Source: JASLCR01 sp964407405 (GTDB taxonomy: Bacteria; Patescibacteriota; Saccharimonadia; Saccharimonadales; Saccharimonadaceae). Taken from it: 64,000 bases of DNA. The notes beneath the pieces are model-generated. The model had not been told where the DNA came from and did not search any database. It worked only from the letters and a program-made list of their open reading frames with translations. The stretch is taken from contig CAYOVH010000002.1 in the NCBI GenBank assembly GCA_964407405.1, forward strand, positions 199,205 to 263,204, written 5' to 3'. Below, piece by piece: positions 8,405 to 17,045 of this stretch (position 1 is its first letter; each line of letters opens with the position of its first letter). The position numbers and the translations under genes were made by a program.

Positions 8405-8437
8405 ACCCCGGAGCTGCGTATGAGGCGGCTCCGGGGT
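8405..8437. repeat. 10-bp inverted repeat between thyA and rplA
   Basis: ACCCCGGAGC pairs with GCTCCGGGGT over a 13-base loop, downstream of the rplA stop. No U-tract follows on either strand, so it is not a classic terminator. A competing GGAGCC/GGCTCC pairing overlaps it. The rest of 8260-8457 shows no gene. Confidence 0.6.
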
Positions 8438-8457
8438 AATTAACGCTTAGGGATACC

Positions 8458-9429
8458 TTAGTTTACGACGTTTTCAATCTTGATGCCAGGACCCATGGTG
8501 GTGGTGATGGCGGTTGTCTTGACGTAGCTACCTTTGATAGAGCTTGGCTTTTGTGACTGGAGGCTATCAAAGAAGCTTCGTGCATTTTCCTCTAGCTTTG
8601 CAGCGCCAAAGGATACTTTGCCGATGCTCAGGTGAACGATAGCTTGCTTGTCGACGCGGTATTCGACTTTGCCGGCTTTTGCTTCGGATACAGCTTTGGC
8701 GACGTCGGTTGCGACAGTGCCGGCCTTTGGATTTGGCATGAGACCGCGTGGTCCGAGAAGTCGGGCGTATTTGCCGAGACGCGGCATGAATTGCGGCGTT
8801 GCGACCAGGACGTCAAAGTCGAGAGTGCCTTTGTCGAGCTGCTTGAGGAAGTCCTCATCTCCGATGATATCAGCACCAGCTTTCTTGGCTGCGGCGTGGT
8901 CGGCATCAGGGGCAAAGACAGCGACGCGGATGGTTTTTCCAGTGCCATTCGGGAGCGATACGGTGGCGCGGACATTTTGGTCTGCTTGGCGCGGGTCGAC
9001 ACCAAGGCGGACGTGCACTTCGACAGACGCGTCAAATTTTGTCGGACTGGTTTTGGTAGCGAGCTCAAGCGCTTCGCTGAGGTTGTATAGCTTGTCTTTT
9101 TCGATCTGCTCTGCCAGTTTGCGGAAGTTTTTGCCGCGGCGAGCCAAGCGCGGTCGTGTCGTTGGCTTGGGGCCCTTCTTGACGACATGCTCTGACTCAT
9201 CTTGCGGCGTAGTGTCACCAACTTCTTTGCGTGCTTCTTTTTCGGCCTTCTCTTCAGCTTCGGCGAGTGCTTTGGCGCTACGCTTGCCAGCTTTGGCTAC
9301 ATGAGCTTCTTTGACTTCATGCTTTTCGCTAGCAGCAATTGCTGCTTCGATCTCAGCGATCGTATTCTTTTCTGAAACTTCTAATTTTAGTTCTGCTGCT
9401 TTTTCAAGCAGGTCTGCTTTTTTAGCCAT
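8458..9429 (-). CDS. rplA: 50S ribosomal protein L1 with N-terminal extension
   Basis: 323 residues against about 230 for typical L1. The L1 domain begins near residue 95 (RRGKNFRKLAEQIEKDKLYN) and holds the expected LPNGTGK and LGPRGLMPNPKAGTV segments. The first 95 residues carry a short helical HeH/SAP-like stretch (LLEKAAELKLEVSEKNTIAE) and a Lys/Glu/Ala-rich linker. The ATG at 9429 is used because of its AAAGGG ribosome site and MAKKADLL start; a longer frame has neither. Confidence 0.95.
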   Translation of the reverse strand: MAKKADLLEKAAELKLEVSEKNTIAEIEAAIAASEKHEVKEAHVAKAGKRSAKALAEAEEKAEKEARKEVGDTTPQDESEHVVKKGPKPTTRPRLARRGKNFRKLAEQIEKDKLYNLSEALELATKTSPTKFDASVEVHVRLGVDPRQADQNVRATVSLPNGTGKTIRVAVFAPDADHAAAKKAGADIIGDEDFLKQLDKGTLDFDVLVATPQFMPRLGKYARLLGPRGLMPNPKAGTVATDVAKAVSEAKAGKVEYRVDKQAIVHLSIGKVSFGAAKLEENARSFFDSLQSQKPSSIKGSYVKTTAITTTMGPGIKIENVVN

Positions 9430-9496
9430 AAGACTAACCCTTTCTGTGGTACAAGCGGCTGTTTGATGGCCTCCCAACATTGATTTGTATAGACTA

Positions 9497-9525
9497 ATTG
9501 TATCAGATCATTGACATTTTGTCGA
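9497..9525 (-). promoter_or_regulatory. Promoter of rplA
   Basis: On the minus strand TCGACA (9525-9520), a 17-bp spacer and TACAAT (9502-9497). rplA thus has its own promoter, divergent from the ncRNA promoter 8 bp away, unlike the usual rplK-rplA operon. Confidence 0.7.
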
Positions 9526-9532
9526 GAAACTA

Positions 9533-9793
9533 TTGACAAAAAATGATAGGTATGATACTATAGTACAGTGAGCAATGCTAGTGGAATTAGCAGAGCACAC
9601 TATCATAGTAATACCTATCATGGTAAGCCTGGCCGTGAGTAGCGGACAGAATCTGAGTCGGGGAATATTTCTCAGACATAAAATCCAAATCGTAATTCAT
9701 AAGCCTAGTGGCCATCGCGGTGCCTAGCAGAATGTATGATCCCTGGTTAAAATCCCATGTGGTGGCGTGTCAAACCCGATGACACGCCTTTTT
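9533..9793 (+). ncRNA. Candidate structured non-coding RNA between rplK and rplA
   Basis: A perfect TTGACA (9533-9538) with a TACTAT or GATACT -10 about 17 bp on predicts a start near 9566. A strong intrinsic terminator (GGCGTGTCA 9764-9772, TGACACGCC 9780-9788, then TTTTTA) gives an RNA of about 225 nt. No open frame is visible. Internal hairpins include TCTGAG/CTCAGA (about 9649-9682). Two stretches starting TAAGCCT and ending AGAAT resemble each other, like a duplicated domain. It has no RNase P, tmRNA or SRP hallmark that I can see; 6S-like or new are both possible. Confidence 0.6.
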
Positions 9794-9807
9794 ACTTTGG
9801 CGAACTA

Positions 9808-9842
9808 AAAATAAGACCCATAAATTGTGAGGGTCTTATTTT
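9808..9842 (-). terminator. Terminator of rplK
   Basis: AAAATAAGACCC pairs with GGGTCTTATTTT around an 11-base loop just after the rplK stop. It is A/U-flanked on both sides, so it can act in both directions. Confidence 0.85.
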
Positions 9843-9858
9843 CTGAGATGATCAATTA

Positions 9859-10284
9859 CTAGTCGGTAACTTCGACGCCCATTGAGCGGGCAGTGCCGGC
9901 AATTGTCTTGACGGCACCGTCTAGATCGATAGCATTGAGTTGCTCCATCTTTGCTTCGGCGATTTCTTCGAGTTGCTTGCGAGATATCTTGCCGACTTTT
10001 TCTGAGTGCGGCTTGCCGCTTCCCTTTTTGATGCCGATTTTTTCGCGGATTGCATCGTCAACGGGTTGGCCGAGGCTTTTCCAGTCAAAAGTACGGTCTT
10101 CGTACACCTTGATGTGGACGATGACGTCTTTGCCCATGTCGCCTTTGGTAGCATCGTTGAATGGATTGATGAAATCCATCATGTTGAGGCCCCATTGACC
10201 GAGCGTTGAGCCGACCGGAGGACCTGCAGTCGCGCGACCAGCAGGAATTCTCAGTTTGAGATTACCAATAACTTGTTTTGCCAT
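9859..10284 (-). CDS. rplK: 50S ribosomal protein L11
   Basis: 141 residues, normal length. N-terminal LRIPAGRATAGPPVGSTLGQ with the proline-rich helix that meets release and elongation factors; C-terminal rRNA-binding domain with IAEAKMEQLNAIDLDGAVKT and GTARSMGVEV. It has its own promoter and terminator, and the ncRNA separates it from rplA. Confidence 0.98.
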   Translation of the reverse strand: MAKQVIGNLKLRIPAGRATAGPPVGSTLGQWGLNMMDFINPFNDATKGDMGKDVIVHIKVYEDRTFDWKSLGQPVDDAIREKIGIKKGSGKPHSEKVGKISRKQLEEIAEAKMEQLNAIDLDGAVKTIAGTARSMGVEVTD

Positions 10285-10348
10285 ATAGATTATAGTTCCT
10301 TTTTACTGCTAAATTGTTGAAGCGATTTGCAGTGCGTAACAGTGATAG

Positions 10349-10377
10349 ATTGTAACAGAAATTGATGGTGATGTCTA
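10349..10377 (-). promoter_or_regulatory. Promoter of rplK
   Basis: On the minus strand TAGACA (10377-10372), a 17-bp spacer and TACAAT (10354-10349), giving a leader of about 60 nt before rplK. Confidence 0.65.
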
Positions 10378-10605
10378 GGTCAACGCGCCGTTGTACTCAT
10401 CTACGCAATGCTGTAGCGCGATTACTTTAGCAAGCAGCTGATCTCGGAGTTCTTTCAACTCATCTAGGGAGGCCATCTGTGTGGCGATTCTTTTCTGGAG
10501 CTCGATCATCTCGGTTTGTGCTGCTGCAAGCTGATCGCGGGCTTCCCCAATATGCACAGGAGCGGCCTCATGGGAGTCAGGAGCTATTCGGAGTTGTTCG
10601 GTCAT
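10375..10605 (-). CDS. Small coiled-coil protein of unknown function
   Basis: 76 residues. Residues 20-70 form a long amphipathic helix (ARDQLAAAQTEMIELQKRIA, then SLDELKELRDQLLAKVIALQ), probably a coiled coil. It overlaps the preceding gene by an ATGA and sits between nusG and rplK. No family recognised. Confidence 0.65.
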   Translation of the reverse strand: MTEQLRIAPDSHEAAPVHIGEARDQLAAAQTEMIELQKRIATQMASLDELKELRDQLLAKVIALQHCVDEYNGALT

Positions 10606-11033
10606 AGCGCCAACTCATCTCCTGGTAGTAGTATCGGTCGCTCCTCTGGGGCATAACCCGTCTGGCAGTGTTGTCTGATCTGATCCAAATGTGTGTCGTA
10701 TTCCTGTCTCTTGGCTATGATAGGGAGATCGACGAGTCGCACAACAACGCCCTCGCCTAATATCTGCTGAGTTCGTGAAGTAAGGTTGACGCATTCACGC
10801 CCATTATAGAGTTGGCGCGAGCGTTGCCAGCTATCTTTATCCGATAGGACTGGCACCGGTTTGGCGATATATGCTGCACCGGAGTCTGACTGCCATCCAT
10901 AGTTGGGAGATAGAGGCTGACCGAGAAGTTGGTCGCCAATAGTACGGAGACGATCTTCGCTTAGCGTATCATCTGTCTTTCCATCATAAAAATGGCCGAA
11001 TTCTATACCTTTTAACGGGACAAGAATATGCAT
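10602..11033 (-). CDS. Protein of unknown function between nusG and rplK
   Basis: 143 residues, soluble. The N-terminus (MHILVPLKGIEFGHFYDGKT) is followed by Asp/Ser-rich and Arg/Gln-rich parts, without a motif I recognise. It is 17 bp downstream of nusG and coupled by ATGA to the coiled-coil gene, so the three probably form one transcript. Confidence 0.7.
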   Translation of the reverse strand: MHILVPLKGIEFGHFYDGKTDDTLSEDRLRTIGDQLLGQPLSPNYGWQSDSGAAYIAKPVPVLSDKDSWQRSRQLYNGRECVNLTSRTQQILGEGVVVRLVDLPIIAKRQEYDTHLDQIRQHCQTGYAPEERPILLPGDELAL

Positions 11034-11050
11034 GGATGATGCCTCTTGGG

Positions 11051-11596
11051 CTAGACTTTCTTTACCTGCAAGGCATCGAGTTCTACAGGGGTGTCGCGGC
11101 CAAACATTGATACCATGACTTTGATCTTACCTTTGGTGCTATCGATCTCTGAAATTGAGCCATCAAAGCCTTTGAACGGTCCGTCGGTAATAGAGACGAC
11201 TTCGCCTTCCGTAAAGTCGATCTGGTGCTTGGGATCTTCGACACCCATACGCTTTTTGATCTTAGCAATCTCACCGTCGGAGACTGGTGTTGGCTCAGTG
11301 CCACTACCGACAAAGCCTGTCACGCCTGGCGTGTTGCGCACAATGTACCATGTCTCGTCGGTTAGTTTCATTTCAACCAGTACGTAGCCTTGGAAGATTT
11401 TAGCTTCAATGACTTTGCGTTTGCCGTTTTTGATCTGAATTTGTTTTTCTTTTGGTACCATGACATCAAAGATTTTGTCTGCCATGTCAACAGCCTGGAT
11501 ACGCTGCCGGATACTGTCGGCTACCTTCTCTTCGTAGCCGCTATACGTATGGATGGCGTACCATTGTCGGGATGAGTCATATCGATTTTTTGCCAC
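11051..11596 (-). CDS. nusG: Transcription termination/antitermination protein NusG
   Basis: 181 residues. The NGN domain begins RQWYAIHTYSGYEEKVADSI and includes FQGYVLVEMKLTDETWYIVR and NTPGVTGFVG; the C-terminal KOW domain has GEVVSITDGPFKGFDGSISE. It binds RNA polymerase and couples it to Rho or the ribosome. It follows secE by 11 bp, the usual pair. Confidence 0.98.
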   Translation of the reverse strand: MAKNRYDSSRQWYAIHTYSGYEEKVADSIRQRIQAVDMADKIFDVMVPKEKQIQIKNGKRKVIEAKIFQGYVLVEMKLTDETWYIVRNTPGVTGFVGSGTEPTPVSDGEIAKIKKRMGVEDPKHQIDFTEGEVVSITDGPFKGFDGSISEIDSTKGKIKVMVSMFGRDTPVELDALQVKKV

Positions 11597-11607
11597 AAGT
11601 CTGCTCC

Positions 11608-11922
11608 TTATTTTAGAATCGTTTCAAATATATACTTAAAAATCGCGTCAAGAACAAGAATAAAGACGACGAAGAACGCAGAAAAGGCCAAAACGGCTCC
11701 TGTCAGCCCCCATGTTGCCGAGCGGGTCGGCCAATGTACTTGGCGAAGCTCTTGCCAGGCACCTACAAAGTAGCCAAAAAACCCACTGAGAAAGCGAGGC
11801 TTTTTTGTAGTCTCTTTGGGAGTTATCTTTGTCATTTTCGGCGCTTGCTTTTTAGCACGGTCCTTGCCATTTTTTGACGTCTTGATCCGGGTCACACTCT
11901 CTGATTTTGATGCTTTTGCCAC
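11608..11922 (-). CDS. secE: Preprotein translocase subunit SecE
   Basis: 104 residues starting at GTG behind a GGAG site. A Lys-rich N-terminal arm (about 40 residues) precedes the conserved amphipathic helix (AWQELRQVHWPTRSATWGLT) and a single C-terminal membrane helix (LAFSAFFVVFILVLDAIFKY). Part of the SecYEG channel, upstream of nusG as in most bacteria. Confidence 0.95.
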   Translation of the reverse strand: MAKASKSESVTRIKTSKNGKDRAKKQAPKMTKITPKETTKKPRFLSGFFGYFVGAWQELRQVHWPTRSATWGLTGAVLAFSAFFVVFILVLDAIFKYIFETILK

Positions 11923-12040
11923 CGTATCTCCTACTCATCCTATTTAAAGGAATTTAAAAAGTCTGCCTTTGGAGCAAACTGTCAATAGATAGTGTAGTCT
12001 ACCACTGTCGTTTCGTCAAGTCGTGCTACTATAAAAGATA

Positions 12041-13153
12041 ATGATCATTGCTTGGATTATCTGTCTGGTGTCGATAACAGTCTCGATATTGGTTGCTATT
12101 AGCCTACTGACTGCTACTGGAAAGTACAAATGGAAGGCTGCCAGCACGGATGTACCCAGTGTTTCGATATGTATTCCCGCGAGAAATGAGGCCCATGCCT
12201 TGGCAGATTGCCTGGAGCGTGTGCTGGCGAGTGACTATGAGAAGCTGGAGATTCTGGTACTTGACGATAACTCAAAGGATGAGACTTCAAACCTTATCAA
12301 GTCATTTGCCCATGCCGGAGTTCGTTTTATACCCGGGAAAGCTCTGCCGGATGGTTGGCTGGGTAAAAATCATGCATTAGAGCAATTGGCGCGCGAGGCC
12401 AGCGGCGATGTCATCGTCTTCATGGATGTCGACACAAAAATTAGTGTGAAGACAGTTAGTGCGCTTGTGTCGGCTATGGATTCTGGAGTGCAGATGGCGG
12501 CAGTTTTACCTCAGCGGGCTGACATTCCGCGACTCAGCGCATTACTTGGGCATTTGCGATATTTTTGGGAGCTTATTTTGCCCGGCGTTCCGTCGTCAAG
12601 CGCCCTCTGGGCTATTCGAAGAGAAGTCATTTTGGAAAAGATGAATGGCTTTTCACCTTTGGCCACTCATGCGCAGCCGGAGCGAGAATTGGCAATTATT
12701 CTTCAAAAGACGAACGGGTATAAATGCTTAATGGATGCTTCTGGTCTAGGTGTCTATTACGAAAAACGATGGGCGTCGCAGCGAGAGACATCAACGCGTC
12801 TTTTGTGGCCGCTATTTGTCAGTCGAATCTCGGCAGGGATTATCGCATTTGGGTGTTTGATCGCTTGGACCGCAAGTGTGATATCGATTGGATTTTATGC
12901 CCTATGGCCCCAGACTTTATGGCTCTATATCGTTACGTGGGCATTTGGAGGCGTGGCGTACGGGCTTTACCTGCGACGAATGTGGATACGCGGCTGGCTA
13001 CTTGGTGCTCTTCTATGGCCGGTGATTGTTTTGCAGGAGATGAGCTTCTTGCTTACTAGTATGTATAGATATGCAACTAAGACAGTTGTGTGGAAGGGCC
13101 GCTCTGTTACTGGTGCGACGGAGAATCAGACGTATTTGACGCTAGATGAGTAA
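12041..13153 (+). CDS. Family 2 glycosyltransferase, membrane-bound
   Basis: 370 residues. An N-terminal signal-anchor (residues 1-25) is followed by a GT-A domain with SVSICIPARNEA, LVLDDNSKDET, GWLGKNHAL and the metal-binding FMDVDT (about 140). Three or four membrane helices lie after residue 260. The layout resembles HpnB/CrtQ-type glycosyltransferases, but the acceptor is unknown. An extended -10 (TGCTACTAT) ends 8 bases before the ATG, so the mRNA is probably leaderless. Overlaps the convergent kinase gene by 47 bp. Confidence 0.9.
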   Translation: MIIAWIICLVSITVSILVAISLLTATGKYKWKAASTDVPSVSICIPARNEAHALADCLERVLASDYEKLEILVLDDNSKDETSNLIKSFAHAGVRFIPGKALPDGWLGKNHALEQLAREASGDVIVFMDVDTKISVKTVSALVSAMDSGVQMAAVLPQRADIPRLSALLGHLRYFWELILPGVPSSSALWAIRREVILEKMNGFSPLATHAQPERELAIILQKTNGYKCLMDASGLGVYYEKRWASQRETSTRLLWPLFVSRISAGIIAFGCLIAWTASVISIGFYALWPQTLWLYIVTWAFGGVAYGLYLRRMWIRGWLLGALLWPVIVLQEMSFLLTSMYRYATKTVVWKGRSVTGATENQTYLTLDE

Positions 13154-14774
13154 CATCTGTGTACTTTGGCAACACGAAGCTGAATGTAGATCCATGATTA
13201 AGTCGACTTTTGACAGCAATAGTTGTACCGAGTTTCTTCGCAAGCTTTACGGCGACATAGAGGCCTAGGCCAGTACCGTTTGTTTCGCGAGTACGATAGT
13301 CCTCGGCACGGTAAAATTTTTGGAAGATTTTGATCTGATCGGTTTTTGATATACCAATACCAGTGTCTTCGATAGCAAAAGTGATTTCATCATTTTTGGC
13401 TTGGACATGAAAGGTGACGTGGCCCTTTTTGGTGTACTTGATAGCATTGGTGATAAAATCCTGGAGCAGCTCTTCAAGATAAAGGCGGCTAACATTGACG
13501 TTGCCTGGATGCCCAACAATCGAAAGATTGAACGATAGTCCCCTCTTTTGTGCTTGCTCGGTATACTTATCGTGAAGATCATGGGCCATTTTTGTGACAT
13601 TGATGACCTCGGCGCTATCGGCAACACCGCGTTCGGCTCGTGAAAGCGTACTGAGGTCATTCACCATCTTAGATAAGAAAATTATCTGGTCATGGGCAAG
13701 TGTAAATGTCTTGATGACAGCCTCTGTGTCTAGGGTAGATTGGTCAAAGATTACTCTGGCGTTATCAATTGCCCCTTCTGCAACAGCAATTGGCGTCCTA
13801 AGTTCGTGACTGACGACGCTAATAAATTCGTCTCGCTCTTCTTCAAGACTTTTCGCCTTTGTGACGTCACGAATAATGATGACGTAGCCATAGGAGTCTT
13901 CTTTGACTTTAGCATGTTCGGAGCTGGCGCGAATTGGTGCGTAGGTGATTTCTAGGCGCATTTCTTCTTCTCCAATAGTTGCCACAAATCCATCTTCGAT
14001 TGTGACGCTGCGTGCTTCGTGTAGGAGCGGAACGAGATGAGTGGGTGTGTCATCCAACTTGAGCTTGAGGACATCATCGATTTGCTGGCCGTCTAGCCCG
14101 GTGTTGGTATCCAGTAGATTGAGGGCGGCTGCATTATACACTTCGATGGTACCTTTTTCGTCGGTGCTGATGACAGCATCAGCGAGATTATTGACGAGCG
14201 TCAGGATGCGATCACGCTGCAGAGCCTCGCCTTTCTGGCTGGCAGCAAGTGCGATGTGGTCAATGCCCTTTATTTGACTGATGACGATTGCTGCCACAGC
14301 AACCAGCAGCGTTGCTATACCTTGCGTTAGGTTGTAGGGCAATAGGTGGGCATTTTCGGGTATTATAATGCCGTCAATCAGTAGTACGCTTAGGAAACAC
14401 GCGATACTGATCAAAATACCAGTGTATGAAAAATAGACGAAGCTTGCCAGGTAAAGCAAGGCCCAGGCGCACAAGAAAGGAGCTGACACGCCAGATATCA
14501 GCAAAACATACAACGCTGCGAATACATGGTGTAGCCCGGTATAAATGGCCATTCTAAGAGGTGTTGTCGCCAGATGAGTGAATTGATAGATCGAAAAGGC
14601 CACCCACGTGCTCATGAGAGAAATAAATATGGCGATGCTGTGATAGTTTTCGCTTTGAATTACGCCTGCTGCAACAAAGACTCCGTAGACTAAGAGTAAT
14701 AGCGAACCAGCGAGTGCTATGCCGCTCATTTTTTTCAAAATCTGATGACTGTAGAGTGCCCCGCCCTTTTTCAT
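13107..14774 (-). CDS. Membrane sensor histidine kinase with PAS domain
   Basis: 555 residues: six or so membrane helices (about 15-175), a PAS domain (about 190-310), the HisKA H-box VVSHELRTPIAV and a complete HATPase domain (N-box DFITNAIKYT, G1 EDTGIGI, F-box FQKFYRAED, G2 GTGLGLYV). It should autophosphorylate on the H-box histidine in response to a membrane or PAS signal. No response regulator is adjacent, so its partner is elsewhere. A TATACT lies 10 bases before the ATG. Confidence 0.95.
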   Translation of the reverse strand: MKKGGALYSHQILKKMSGIALAGSLLLLVYGVFVAAGVIQSENYHSIAIFISLMSTWVAFSIYQFTHLATTPLRMAIYTGLHHVFAALYVLLISGVSAPFLCAWALLYLASFVYFSYTGILISIACFLSVLLIDGIIIPENAHLLPYNLTQGIATLLVAVAAIVISQIKGIDHIALAASQKGEALQRDRILTLVNNLADAVISTDEKGTIEVYNAAALNLLDTNTGLDGQQIDDVLKLKLDDTPTHLVPLLHEARSVTIEDGFVATIGEEEMRLEITYAPIRASSEHAKVKEDSYGYVIIIRDVTKAKSLEEERDEFISVVSHELRTPIAVAEGAIDNARVIFDQSTLDTEAVIKTFTLAHDQIIFLSKMVNDLSTLSRAERGVADSAEVINVTKMAHDLHDKYTEQAQKRGLSFNLSIVGHPGNVNVSRLYLEELLQDFITNAIKYTKKGHVTFHVQAKNDEITFAIEDTGIGISKTDQIKIFQKFYRAEDYRTRETNGTGLGLYVAVKLAKKLGTTIAVKSRLNHGSTFSFVLPKYTDVTHLASNTSDSPSHQ

Positions 14775-14802
14775 GCTGGGCTTAGTATATCATAAACAGG
14801 AG

Positions 14803-15492
14803 CTAGATAGCGGTAGGTGTTTCTTGTTTGAGGCGCTTGCGGTGCTGCTTGAATTCCGGATCGCAGCTTTCGACAAGTTGCCAGAATGTTTGACTGTGAT
14901 TCATCTCTCGGGTATGGCATAGCTCGTGAAGTAACACATAATCGATCAGCTCAAAATCCAGCTTCATGAGTGCAATGTTGAGGCTGATCGTTCCATTTGA
15001 ACTGCAACTCCCCCATCTGGTCGAGGCATGAGAAAAACGTGCCCGCAAGTAGGAGAAGCTATACATGTTGGCCAGGTATGAGAGACGTTTTGGTAGATAG
15101 CTCTTTGCTTCTTTGCGCAAGGCAGTGATAAAGACGGGTTGCAGTGTATCAATCACCGATGAATCACTGAGCTGTAGCTGCTCAGGAAGTGAGAGATAAA
15201 TAACTCGGCCGCGAATCGTGGCCTCAAGACGACCGGTATGTCGTATCTCCAGATGGTGGCTTTTACCGATCTGCATGCCTTGGGTGATTATCAAGTTGTG
15301 TCGCGGGGCAAGCATAGAGCGAATGTCTCCTCTAGAGGTAGCGACGAGGCGTTTGGCCATGAAGACCGGTGCATACATAGGCATACTAATACGAAGTGTG
15401 CCACTTGGAGCAACAGAAAGCTTGATATTTTTAGCTAGTTTTGAACGCCGAATCGTGATCTCGCCGAATTCGCTGTCGTGAAAAACAGCCAT
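14803..15492 (-). CDS. YgjP-like zinc metallopeptidase domain protein
   Basis: 229 residues. The YgjP/WLM-type motif HELCHTREMNHSQTFW near residues 188-203 carries the zinc-binding HExxH-like core and the third histidine. Upstream RWGSCSSNGTISLNIALMKL is the conserved family segment. The physiological substrate of this family is not established. It lies 28 bp after the histidine kinase in the same direction. Confidence 0.9.
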   Translation of the reverse strand: MAVFHDSEFGEITIRRSKLAKNIKLSVAPSGTLRISMPMYAPVFMAKRLVATSRGDIRSMLAPRHNLIITQGMQIGKSHHLEIRHTGRLEATIRGRVIYLSLPEQLQLSDSSVIDTLQPVFITALRKEAKSYLPKRLSYLANMYSFSYLRARFSHASTRWGSCSSNGTISLNIALMKLDFELIDYVLLHELCHTREMNHSQTFWQLVESCDPEFKQHRKRLKQETPTAI

Positions 15493-15498
15493 TGTAAG

Positions 15499-16044
15499 TT
15501 ACCGTACCGTTGTTGATCCCGGTCGCCGGGGAGTTACTCGAGAGGCAGTTGCGGCACGCGAGGCAACAATTCGCTTCAGGACAGTTTTTACCTGAGATGC
15601 ATAGGTATGACGGCCGCTGATGACAAGGGCTTTTTCACTGGCGTGTGGTGCGTCAAATTGACTTGCTTCGTCTTCAAAGAATCCTTCATCGTGTCCGCTT
15701 CGCAGAGCTCGTTGCTTGGCAATGTCACGTTCGGTCTGCACCCACACCGTGACGGGTTCGTAGCCTTTTTTGCGGAGATATTTATTGAATTCCAGACGCT
15801 CTTTGTAGTTTGAGCTGCCAGCATCGATAATGAGTGATTGCTTGGTCTTGAGTAGCTCGTCGATAAAGAGGTAGACTAGCTCCAGTCCAGCGGTGTCATC
15901 GGAGCCGCGTGTAGCAATAAAATTGATATCAACAACAGGCGTATTGAATATCTCTGAAAATTTCTTCGAAAAGTGAGTTTTGCCACTGCCTGGAATCCCG
16001 ACCATGACAATAGCATGCTGCTGCAGAAGACTGAGGGATGTCAT
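15499..16044 (-). CDS. P-loop kinase/ATPase of the AAA_33 / zeta-like type
   Basis: 181 residues. Walker A VGIPGSGKTHFSKKF (about 16-30), a Walker B-like LIIDAGSSNYKERL, and an Arg-rich lid (ERDIAKQRALRSGHDEGFFE), as in small-molecule or nucleic-acid-end kinases. The Arg/Ala-rich tail is unusual. The substrate cannot be told. It is 6 bp upstream of the YgjP-like gene, probably an operon. Confidence 0.8.
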   Translation of the reverse strand: MTSLSLLQQHAIVMVGIPGSGKTHFSKKFSEIFNTPVVDINFIATRGSDDTAGLELVYLFIDELLKTKQSLIIDAGSSNYKERLEFNKYLRKKGYEPVTVWVQTERDIAKQRALRSGHDEGFFEDEASQFDAPHASEKALVISGRHTYASQVKTVLKRIVASRAATASRVTPRRPGSTTVR

Positions 16045-16062
16045 GAAAATAGTATACCAAAA

Positions 16063-16722
16063 TTATGAACTACTGTCGCTGCCAAGCTCGAGAAGTGTAT
16101 TGATGAGCTCGTCATGCCCCAGATGTTCTGTGTCGATATGGTCATGCTGGGCCGTGAAGTATCCTTGGATAATCCGTTTTAGATAGAGGGCGTCTTTGCG
16201 CCAAAAATAGTTGATGACAAAATGATCGGTCGAATTCATGACGCGTGATGAAATCGTCAGTGAGCCAAAGAGAGGCCCGATACTACAGGCGACGTTGAGA
16301 ATATCATCGATACGAATACTGATCACGTCTGCCGACCAGAAAAAGGTACGCTTTATGATAGTGATATTTGTACGATCGACAGTAACTGTGTCAGGGAAAA
16401 TATTTACGGGGAGAATAACAGTGCTGGCTGTAGCTAAGACCTCGTGAGAGCGTCGCACGACTTCGTCAATATCAGGCTCGTCAGCTTTCTTGACGGCTAT
16501 TTTCTTGCCAAAAAGTAATCTATCTGGACTGATGGCGGGCTTGCGTGCTTTTGGTTTGGGCCGACTTGTGTCATTTTTGATGAATTTCCATGTGACGTCC
16601 AGTGTCTTCGTAGCGGTGCGTCCGAGTTTTCTGCTCTGGCGCATCAAGAGTTCATATGGGTTTGCGCGCGCAGCGTCGTCCGTTACCGTTCGCGGGGCAT
16701 TGTCTGCTCGTTCTTCCTGCAT
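16063..16722 (-). CDS. Protein with a PH-like domain, unknown function
   Basis: 219 residues from the ATG at 16722, which has a GGAGGTG site; the longer frame runs through tRNA-Trp and is rejected. The N-terminal 90 residues are basic (KPKARKPAISPDRLLFGKK). The C-terminal part (RTNITIIKRTFFWSADVISI, then GPLFGSLTISS) has the beta pattern of bacterial PH-like domains. A weak hairpin ATGCTAC/GTAGCAT lies before the ribosome site. Confidence 0.7.
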   Translation of the reverse strand: MQEERADNAPRTVTDDAARANPYELLMRQSRKLGRTATKTLDVTWKFIKNDTSRPKPKARKPAISPDRLLFGKKIAVKKADEPDIDEVVRRSHEVLATASTVILPVNIFPDTVTVDRTNITIIKRTFFWSADVISIRIDDILNVACSIGPLFGSLTISSRVMNSTDHFVINYFWRKDALYLKRIIQGYFTAQHDHIDTEHLGHDELINTLLELGSDSSS

Positions 16723-16857
16723 CGCACACACCTCCGTTATGCTACTTCTATTGTAGCATACTCCATCTGAGTGGTTCCTGAAATTACCTCCAAGAGCCGA
16801 GCAGGTAGTTCGCAACTGTAGGAACCATGGAGTATGAGTAAGTATTTCAAATAATCC

Positions 16858-16934
16858 TGGCAGGAGTGGAGGGACTTGAACCCCCGACACCCGGTTTTGG
16901 AGACCGGTGCTCTAGCCACCTGAGCTACACTCCT
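16858..16934 (-). tRNA. tRNA-Trp (anticodon CCA)
   Basis: Full cloverleaf on the minus strand: acceptor AGGAGTG/CACTCCT, D-arm TAGCTCA..., anticodon stem CCGGT/ACCGG with loop CTCCAAA, T-arm GGGGGTTCAAGTCCC. The 3' CCA is encoded. Confidence 0.97.
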
Positions 16935-16987
16935 ATCGGTACCCATTGTAGCACATTAGGTTACCACATTTACCTCGTAAAACAAGG

Positions 16988-17017
16988 TTGACGTACAACC
17001 ATAAGCGACTCTATACT
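16988..17017 (+). promoter_or_regulatory. Promoter of the glucan operon
   Basis: TTGACG (16988-16993), an 18-bp spacer and TATACT (17012-17017), followed by a short leader and an AGAGGTGG ribosome site before the ATG at 17046. Confidence 0.75.
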
Positions 17018-17045
17018 GTAGTTAGAATAAAAAGCGAGAGGTGGA

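Noticed and set aside
8405..8437. Terminator of rplA
   Set aside because: The stem is strong, but no U-tract follows on either strand; kept only as an inverted repeat.
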